Source: JBBTUF01 sp038063855 (GTDB taxonomy: Bacteria > Patescibacteriota > Minisyncoccia > Ryanbacterales > GWA2-47-10b). Taken from it: DNA of 13,265 nt. The stretch is from NCBI GenBank assembly GCA_038063855.1, contig JBBTUF010000027.1, positions 1 to 13,265 of the forward strand, written 5' to 3'. Shown here piece after piece: positions 7,688 through 11,758 of the stretch (position 1 is the stretch's first letter; the number at the start of each line of letters is the position of its first letter). The notes beneath the pieces were generated by a model, which was not told the DNA's origin, ran no database searches, and worked only from the letters and a program-made list of their open reading frames with translations. A program made the translations under genes and the position numbers.

Positions 7688-7716
7688 TTGCCAAAATATA
7701 ATATTTCTTATATAAT
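7688..7716 (+). promoter_or_regulatory. Strong promoter of the 387-aa gene
   Basis: TTGCCA (7688-7693), a 17-bp spacer and a perfect TATAAT (7711-7716) give the best sigma70 match in the window. The start of transcription should be near 7723, giving a leader of about 78 nt, unlike the leaderless neighbours. It is divergent from the dprA promoter, with 20 bp between the two -35 boxes. Confidence 0.7.
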
Positions 7717-7722
7717 AGTCAC

Positions 7723-7800
7723 CGACGTTACATTGAAAAATCACGCAGAAACAGCAAGAAGCATAAAACAAGCAACACTAACTAGACAAAGGGGTGCACT
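7723..7800 (+). promoter_or_regulatory. A-rich leader and Shine-Dalgarno of the 387-aa gene
   Basis: The predicted leader is A-rich and G-poor with repeated AGCAA/AAGCA words (within about 7752-7776) and no evident strong hairpin. It ends in AAGGGGTG (7789-7796), a one-base-off match to the AAGGAGGTG anti-SD complement, 4 nt before the ATG. This is the only clear Shine-Dalgarno I see in the window and it fixes the start at 7801. An unstructured, A-rich leader would favour efficient translation. Confidence 0.55.
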
Positions 7801-8964
7801 ATGAGTGCTATCGACAAGGCTACTGAATTACTCGCAAGACTTCAAAATCTCGAGCAAGATGTCGCGGAGAGGGCACGACTCGCGGAGGTTGAGAGAATTC
7901 GCCATGAGCGAGCGCGAAAGACTGCGTGGCTCACAGGTATAGCCCCTGTGTTCATCGCGGTCTATGCACGATTTCTCGAGTTGGCGAGTCGGAAGGAAGA
8001 AGTCTTGATCGCAGCGGCAAACGAGCTTCTCGACACGTTGTATGGATTTTTCTACGAAGCCGCTGAGGCGATAGAGGGGGATCACGGGATTATTAGCGCA
8101 GAGGAAGTTGTGCGTTTTTGTTTCAATTTTTCCTTTGTCAAGAAGTTTTTCCCTGTGCACGGCGTGCTCTCGGCGCGAGAAGTGATCAAAAAGGCGCAGC
8201 GGTTTGTGCTAATATTTTCGATCACACGCGCAGAGTACACGAAAAGGCAGAGGCGCATCGAGCAAATCATTGCCGCAATCAAGGCGCGCAAAGACGGCAA
8301 ACCGTACGACCAGGCTGTAGCAAATGAGCGCCAAGTTGCCCTTCTCGAGTTGTGTTACCGAGAATACGCGGAGTATTTTCTCGCAGAAGAATCATTCGCG
8401 CAGTTTCTGGTGCATAGGATAAAAGAGCATCTCCAAATGATCTTTGCAGCTCGGGTCGCGTACTCAAGTCAGAAGAGTCAGCTCGAGGCCAGTGCGACAA
8501 CTGGTCTAAAGGAGATGTTGTTCGAAGGCGTTAGTGGTGTGGCGGTCATCGCCGGAAGTTACAGCGAACAGGGTCAGCCCGGCCAAGAGTACGCAATAGC
8601 TCTTTCGTTTGATGGCGCCGAGCTTAAGGTTTTGGAGGTATTCAAATCAAACGAAAGCGCGGTGGACTACCTGTCTGGATACAAAGGCGCTACGCAGGCA
8701 TTCAAGACAGGTCAAAACCCATTCAGCAAGATGCCGCATCATCTCAAGAGGTTTCTCAACTTTCAGCTGGCGAAGGTCGGCGGGACTAAGCAGAACTCGA
8801 CAAAGTCTGTGTCGAATGGGGATGGTCATCATACGAATGGTGGGGGTGTGTTGCCATACAATGGCAATCATGACTCAAAGCTGAAGCTTGATAGAGGAGA
8901 ACGGCGTGATCGGGGAGCAAAGGTTGACCGGCAATGCCACGCAGAACAGGAGGCTCAAGAGTAA
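7801..8964 (+). CDS. Hypothetical 387-aa protein, unrecognised family
   Basis: I do not recognise this protein. Residues 1-40 are a charged helix or coiled coil (LLARLQNLEQDVAERARLAE). Residues 41-235 are largely helical and amphipathic, with aromatic stretches (YGFFYEAAEA, FCFNFSFVKKFF) but no clear membrane segment or signal peptide. Residues 242-295 look beta-rich (GVAVIAGSY, EYAIALSFDG, LKVLEVF). From about 328 to the end the sequence is Gly/Asn/His-rich and then Lys/Arg/Asp-rich, so probably disordered. No catalytic motif stands out. It is a single-gene unit with its own near-consensus promoter, SD and strong terminator. Sampled 60-base lines are 55-58% GC, and AAG seems preferred over AAA for lysine, unlike most neighbours. 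This suggests high expression, recent acquisition, or both. The ATG is fixed by the Shine-Dalgarno. Confidence 0.8.
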   Translation: MSAIDKATELLARLQNLEQDVAERARLAEVERIRHERARKTAWLTGIAPVFIAVYARFLELASRKEEVLIAAANELLDTLYGFFYEAAEAIEGDHGIISAEEVVRFCFNFSFVKKFFPVHGVLSAREVIKKAQRFVLIFSITRAEYTKRQRRIEQIIAAIKARKDGKPYDQAVANERQVALLELCYREYAEYFLAEESFAQFLVHRIKEHLQMIFAARVAYSSQKSQLEASATTGLKEMLFEGVSGVAVIAGSYSEQGQPGQEYAIALSFDGAELKVLEVFKSNESAVDYLSGYKGATQAFKTGQNPFSKMPHHLKRFLNFQLAKVGGTKQNSTKSVSNGDGHHTNGGGVLPYNGNHDSKLKLDRGERRDRGAKVDRQCHAEQEAQE

Positions 8965-8986
8965 ATAGACAAAAAAGAAACAGAAG

Positions 8987-9021
8987 CCCCGAGGCAGCAT
9001 CTTGCCTCGGGGATTTTTTTT
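8987..9021 (+). terminator. Strong intrinsic terminator of the 387-aa gene
   Basis: A perfect 10-bp stem CCCCGAGGCA (8987-8996) / TGCCTCGGGG (9003-9012) with a 6-nt loop is followed by A and eight T (9014-9021), starting 22 nt after the stop codon. The 3' arm also contains the -35 box of ftsH. Confidence 0.92.
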
Positions 9022-9030
9022 CGGTATACT
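9002..9030 (+). promoter_or_regulatory. ftsH promoter overlapping the upstream terminator
   Basis: TTGCCT (9002-9007), a 17-bp spacer and TATACT (9025-9030) are followed by 9 nt and the ftsH ATG at 9040. The predicted leader is about 0-3 nt. The -35 box is part of the terminator stem and the spacer contains the T-run. Confidence 0.6.
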
Positions 9031-9039
9031 AGTCATACT

Positions 9040-10860
9040 ATGAAGTTATTTTCGAGAAATGTTGTGTATGGTTTATTAATTTTCTTTTTTCTGGTGAGCA
9101 TTTACGTGGGACTTAATGGGTCTGTTCAAGAGCAAAAACAGATTTCTCTTTCCGAGCTCGTAAAAAAAGTAAATGAAGGTGCGGTTGCAGAAATTGCCGT
9201 GCAAGGAGATGAATTGAGTGTTAAATTTAAGGACAATTCGCTCGCAATATCAAAAAAAGAAGAACAAGCGTCACTCACAGAGACGCTAACTAACTATGGT
9301 GTTAAGCCCGAACAACTTTCGAGTTTTCAGCATGTTGAAAAAAATCCATCGGGCTTTATGTTTTGGTTTAACGCACTTTTACCGAGCTTAATTTCGCTTC
9401 TGTTTATCGTAGGCTTCATTTGGTTTATGGGTAGGCAAGTGCAACGATCAAACGTGCAAGCGTTTGGTTTTGGTCAATCACGAGCGCGAGTAATTGCGCC
9501 CGACAATGAAAAAAATCGTGTAACATTTAAAGATGTTGCGGGCGTTGATGAAGCGAAAGAAGAATTAAAAGAAATTGTAGATTTTTTAAAGTTCCCAAAA
9601 AAGTTTCTTGATATTGGTGCGCGAATTCCGAGGGGGGTGCTTTTGATGGGCGCGCCGGGTACCGGCAAGACATTGCTTGCAAAGGCAGTGGCTGGCGAGG
9701 CCGGCGTGCCATTTTTCCAAATGTCAGCTTCTGAGTTTGTGGAAATGTTTGTTGGCGTTGGCGCCAGCCGCGTACGTGATTTGTTTAAAGTTGCAAAAAA
9801 GGCAGCACCTGCGATTATTTTTATCGATGAGATTGATGCAATTGGCCGCCATCGAGGTGCGGGCATGGGCGGTGGGCACGACGAGCGAGAGCAAACACTC
9901 AACCAGATATTGGTAGAGATGGACGGGTTTGATACATCAGATCAAGTAATTATTATGGCGGCAACGAATCGTCCCGATGTGCTCGATCCCGCGCTCTTGC
10001 GCCCTGGCCGATTTGATAGACGAGTTGTTATTGATTTGCCAGATATCAAACAGCGTGAAGCAATTTTGATGATTCATTCTTCACGCAAACCTCTTGCAAA
10101 AGATGTGCGATTAAAACATATCGCGGAGCGCACGCCGGGTTTTTCGGGAGCTGATCTTGAAAACCTTGTAAACGAAGCTGCAATTTTAGCTGCTCGTGGA
10201 GGTAAAAAAGAAATAAGCGAGCTTGATCTTATGCAATCGATTGATAAAGTATTGTTGGGTCCAGAGCGCAAGGGGCATGTAATTAATGCAGATGAAAAGA
10301 AGATATCTGCATATCATGAAGCGGGGCATGCACTTGTCGCGGCAAGCTTGCCAAATGCGGATCCAGTACACAAAGTTTCGGTAATCTCACGTGGACGGGC
10401 ACTTGGTTATACACTAAAACTCCCGACATTTGATAAACACTTGTATTCTCGCTCGCATTTTATGGATGAGCTTGCGGTCTCGTTGGGTGGATATGCCGCC
10501 GAGGAAGAAGTATTCGGTGAGATGACTACTGGCGCTTCTGATGATTTACGTAAAGCGACAGCGATTGCGCGCGATCTAGTGCAACGCTATGGTATGAGTA
10601 AAAAAATTGGTCCGGTGACATACGGTGATTCTAGCGAGCTCGTGTTCCTCGGAAAAGAAATTGGCGTAGAGCGTAATTATTCTGAAGAGACCGCAGGGAT
10701 TATCGACAAAGAGGTGACCTCATTTATGAAAAAGGCATATGAACGAGCGGGCGAAATAATAAGGGCGCGCCGTGATAAACTTGATGAAATCGCGAACCGC
10801 CTTATTACAAACGAAACAATCGAGCGCGACGAATTTGCGCAAATAGTCGGAACTGCGTAG
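9040..10860 (+). CDS. ftsH: ATP-dependent zinc metalloprotease FtsH
   Basis: This 606-aa membrane-anchored AAA+ protease degrades misfolded membrane proteins and short-lived regulators. It has an N-terminal membrane helix (about 8-25), an extracytoplasmic domain (about 26-108) and a second helix (about 110-130). The cytoplasmic AAA module shows Walker A GAPGTGKT (204-211), the pore loop EMFVGVGASR (235-244), Walker B IIFIDEIDA (259-267) and the second region of homology TNRPDVLDPALLRPGRFDR (309-327). The zinc site is HEAGH (426-430), with a downstream third-ligand region TTGASDDLRKAT. Length and order are canonical, and the ring is expected to be a homohexamer. The gene has its own promoter placing transcription start at or just before the ATG. 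No Shine-Dalgarno is seen. Downstream lies the tRNA/GIY-YIG locus. Confidence 0.98.
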   Translation: MKLFSRNVVYGLLIFFFLVSIYVGLNGSVQEQKQISLSELVKKVNEGAVAEIAVQGDELSVKFKDNSLAISKKEEQASLTETLTNYGVKPEQLSSFQHVEKNPSGFMFWFNALLPSLISLLFIVGFIWFMGRQVQRSNVQAFGFGQSRARVIAPDNEKNRVTFKDVAGVDEAKEELKEIVDFLKFPKKFLDIGARIPRGVLLMGAPGTGKTLLAKAVAGEAGVPFFQMSASEFVEMFVGVGASRVRDLFKVAKKAAPAIIFIDEIDAIGRHRGAGMGGGHDEREQTLNQILVEMDGFDTSDQVIIMAATNRPDVLDPALLRPGRFDRRVVIDLPDIKQREAILMIHSSRKPLAKDVRLKHIAERTPGFSGADLENLVNEAAILAARGGKKEISELDLMQSIDKVLLGPERKGHVINADEKKISAYHEAGHALVAASLPNADPVHKVSVISRGRALGYTLKLPTFDKHLYSRSHFMDELAVSLGGYAAEEEVFGEMTTGASDDLRKATAIARDLVQRYGMSKKIGPVTYGDSSELVFLGKEIGVERNYSEETAGIIDKEVTSFMKKAYERAGEIIRARRDKLDEIANRLITNETIERDEFAQIVGTA

Positions 10861-10880
10861 GATAAAACCTAGGCGGTTCT

Positions 10881-10967
10881 GCGCCTGTAGTTCAACGGTA
10901 CCCGCCCGAACGACTGAATAAAATCAGTTCGTTCAGTCGGGCGGGGAGTAATCGTCTTATATACCAT
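10881..10967 (+). pseudogene. tRNA 5' fragment (Ile-UAU-like) interrupted by a palindrome
   Basis: GCGCCTG-TA-GTTC-AACGGTA (10881-10900) matches the acceptor 5' strand, positions 8-9, D-stem and D-loop of a tRNA. After a 45-bp palindrome the tRNA pattern resumes at 10946 with GAGT (pairs with GTTC using two wobbles), A, then ATCGT-CTTATAT-ACCAT (10951-10967), an anticodon arm with one mismatch and anticodon UAU. The T-arm and acceptor 3' strand do not follow; the GIY-YIG ORF starts at 10966. The downstream intact tRNA has a similar anticodon arm. I infer a broken duplicate of a tRNA-Ile(UAU). AGGCG (10871-10875) can also pair with CGCCT, a competing hairpin. Confidence 0.6.
10901..10945. repeat. 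45-bp palindromic insertion in a tRNA D-loop
   Basis: CCCGCCCGA (10901-10909) pairs with TCGGGCGGG (10937-10945). Inside, CTGAA pairs with TTCAG, giving 14 bp with a 4-nt ACGA bulge. An alternative inner fold pairs ACGACTGA with TCAG-T-TCGT. The element sits exactly between D-loop GGTA and the D-stem 3' strand GAGT of the tRNA fragment. It has no T-run, so it is not a typical terminator. Confidence 0.7.
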
Positions 10968-11208
10968 GACCTTTACTGTATATGTTTTGCGAGATGAAAA
11001 TGGAAAGTTTTATAAAGGTTTTACTAATAATCTAGAAAGACGATTATTAGAGCATCGAAGTGGTCATACTCGCTCTACACGTTGGATGCAAAATTTTAAA
11101 GTTGTCTATACTGAAAAATATGCTACGTTTGAAGAAGCGAGGGCAAGAGAACTGTATTTAAAATCAGCAGCGGGCAGAAGATTTATTAAAAAAATTTTGG
11201 GCATATAG
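10966..11208 (+). CDS. Solo mini GIY-YIG endonuclease domain protein
   Basis: This 80-aa protein is a bare GIY-YIG nuclease domain of the YhbQ/YazA type. The motifs read VYV at 5-7 (for GIY), YKG at 16-18 (for YIG), NLERRLLEH at 22-30 (catalytic arginine region) and ARELYLKS at 60-67 (the metal-binding glutamate, E62). All key residues appear kept, so it may cut DNA. No DNA-binding domain is attached. The ATG overlaps the tRNA-like anticodon arm upstream. The stop TAG (11206-11208) is formed by bases 8-10 of the following tRNA-Ile, a 10-nt overlap. No clear promoter or Shine-Dalgarno is seen. Such small ORFs are frequent in CPR genomes (from memory). The fit between tRNA sequences at both ends suggests a tRNA-targeting mobile gene, which is inference. 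Confidence 0.85.
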   Translation: MTFTVYVLRDENGKFYKGFTNNLERRLLEHRSGHTRSTRWMQNFKVVYTEKYATFEEARARELYLKSAAGRRFIKKILGI

Positions 11209-11273
11209 CTCAATGGTAGAGCAGTCGTCTTATACACGACCGGTTCTAGGTTCGAATCCTAGTGTGCCCACCA
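11199..11273 (+). tRNA. tRNA-Ile(UAU)
   Basis: The complete cloverleaf is GGGCATA, TA, GCTC-AATGGTA-GAGC, A, GTCGT-CTTATAC-ACGAC, CGGTT, CTAGG-TTCGAAT-CCTAG, TGTGCCC, discriminator A and an encoded CCA (11271-11273). The anticodon at 11231-11233 is UAU, which reads AUA. Bases known to help isoleucyl-tRNA synthetase recognition in E. coli are present: A73, C4-G69, U12-A23, C29-G41, A37. Bacteria normally read AUA with a CAU tRNA modified by TilS, so this is unusual. The body otherwise resembles bacterial tRNA-Val, from which one anticodon base separates it (UAC to UAU). The first 10 nt overlap the end of the GIY-YIG ORF. Confidence 0.88.
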
Positions 11274-11280
11274 GAATAGA

Positions 11281-11338
11281 ACTCAACGGTACCCACTCGG
11301 ACTAAGTCCGTTCGGACGGGAATCCATGCGGGCGCACA
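11281..11338 (+). pseudogene. Second tRNA remnant with palindrome and acceptor 3' strand
   Basis: ACTC-AACGGTA (11281-11291) looks like a tRNA D-arm 5' side and shares 12 nt (TCAACGGTACCC) with the upstream fragment. After a palindrome come AATCCATG and CGGGCGC-A (11329-11336), which fit the T-loop end, T-stem 3' strand, acceptor 3' strand and discriminator of a tRNA. CGGGCGC is complementary over all 7 positions (one G-U) to GCGCCTG at 10881-10887, so these may be the two ends of one disrupted tRNA. No intact T-arm is formed and CCA is not encoded (ACA follows instead). It starts 7 nt after the intact tRNA-Ile. Confidence 0.45.
11292..11320. repeat. Three-arm palindrome in the second tRNA remnant
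   Basis: CGGAC (11298-11302), TAA, GTCCG (11306-11310), TT, CGGAC (11313-11317) can form either of two mutually exclusive 5-bp hairpins. CCC (11292-11294) and GGG (11318-11320) flank it. It follows the same TCAACGGTA sequence as the 45-bp palindrome upstream, so the insertion point in the D-loop is the same. Confidence 0.6.
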
Positions 11339-11363
11339 AAATAACCAAAAATCTATATGTGAT

Positions 11364-11388
11364 ATGGTCAACATCGAATGTTGACCAT
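11364..11388. repeat. 25-nt near-perfect dyad, candidate operator
   Basis: ATGGTCAACAT (11364-11374), CGA, ATGTTGACCAT (11378-11388) is a perfect 11-bp inverted repeat with a 3-nt centre. It ends 13 nt before the -35 box of the 80-aa charged ORF. There is no T-run, so a protein-binding site is more likely than a terminator. The stretch 11274-11437 holds only this dyad, the tRNA remnant and the promoter. Confidence 0.5.
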
Positions 11389-11401
11389 GTTGAGTTGTTG
11401 G

Positions 11402-11431
11402 TTGACAATAATTATTGGGGGAGGGTAAACT
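11402..11431 (+). promoter_or_regulatory. Promoter of the 80-aa charged ORF (leaderless)
   Basis: A perfect TTGACA (11402-11407), an 18-bp spacer and TAAACT (11426-11431) are followed by 6 nt and the ATG at 11438. The spacer contains a G-run (GGGGGAGGG) that could be mistaken for a Shine-Dalgarno but lies 13 or more nt from the ATG. Confidence 0.6.
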
Positions 11432-11437
11432 TTAGAT

Positions 11438-11680
11438 ATGTCTACATCACTAGAAAATTTTCAACCACCGGAGGAGGAAATTAAAAAAGCAGAGGAAATT
11501 ATGACAGAGAGGCAAAAAGAAGCAACTCGTCGGCGAGAGGAAGTTCAGACTCTCGATGATAAATCGTTATTAGAGCGTGTTGTTGAGGTGGGTGAATCCA
11601 AGGATAGAGATGAAGATTATATTGATATATTGCGCAAGGAAGCCGCGAGACGAATGGAGAAGAAGAGAAAGAGCGAATAA
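11438..11680 (+). CDS. Hypothetical small highly charged helical protein
   Basis: I do not recognise this 80-aa protein. It is very rich in Glu, Lys and Arg, with an almost continuous predicted helix or coiled coil from about residue 11 to 38 (EEEIKKAEEIMTERQKEATR) and again from about 42 to 78, and no hydrophobic segment. It is therefore soluble, perhaps an oligomerising or nucleic-acid-associated protein, but no motif supports this. The ATG is supported by a leaderless promoter 6 nt upstream. A 25-nt dyad lies just upstream of that promoter, so regulation by a DNA-binding protein is possible. A weak hairpin follows before the next gene. Confidence 0.65.
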   Translation: MSTSLENFQPPEEEIKKAEEIMTERQKEATRRREEVQTLDDKSLLERVVEVGESKDRDEDYIDILRKEAARRMEKKRKSE

Positions 11681-11738
11681 AGAAGTGTTCATATGGAGTT
11701 GTCTAATTCCAAACGAATGACAAAATAGCCTTTTTTTG

Positions 11739-11758
11739 CTAGCCTTAAGCTAGTTTTT
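11739..11758 (+). terminator. Weak hairpin with T-run before the glycosyltransferase gene
   Basis: CTAGC (11739-11743), CTTAA, GCTAG (11749-11753) is followed by five T (11754-11758), then the GTG start. It could end the 80-aa ORF transcript. The same bases include TAAGCT (11746-11751), a -10-like box 7 nt before the GTG but without a matching -35. The stem is short and only 60% GC, so either role is uncertain. Confidence 0.3.

Noticed and set aside
6756..7694. Longer dprA from the TTG at 7694
   Set aside because: It would start upstream of the operon promoter and overlap the divergent promoter, and the added 21 residues do not resemble DprA.
10871..10886. Terminator for ftsH (AGGCG-loop-CGCCT)
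   Set aside because: The 5-bp stem has no T-run after it, and its 3' arm is better explained as the tRNA acceptor strand. No clear intrinsic terminator for ftsH is visible.
10881..11338. Group I or II intron, or a functional split (trans-spliced) tRNA
   Set aside because: The insertion is too short for, and lacks visible core elements of, a self-splicing intron. No intact T-arm exists for the outer fragments and an intact tRNA-Ile lies inside, so decay or insertion is simpler than trans-splicing.
11739..11758. Confident promoter for the glycosyltransferase gene
   Set aside because: TAAGCT is suitably placed before the GTG, but no -35-like box lies 16-18 bp upstream. It is listed only as a weak hairpin.
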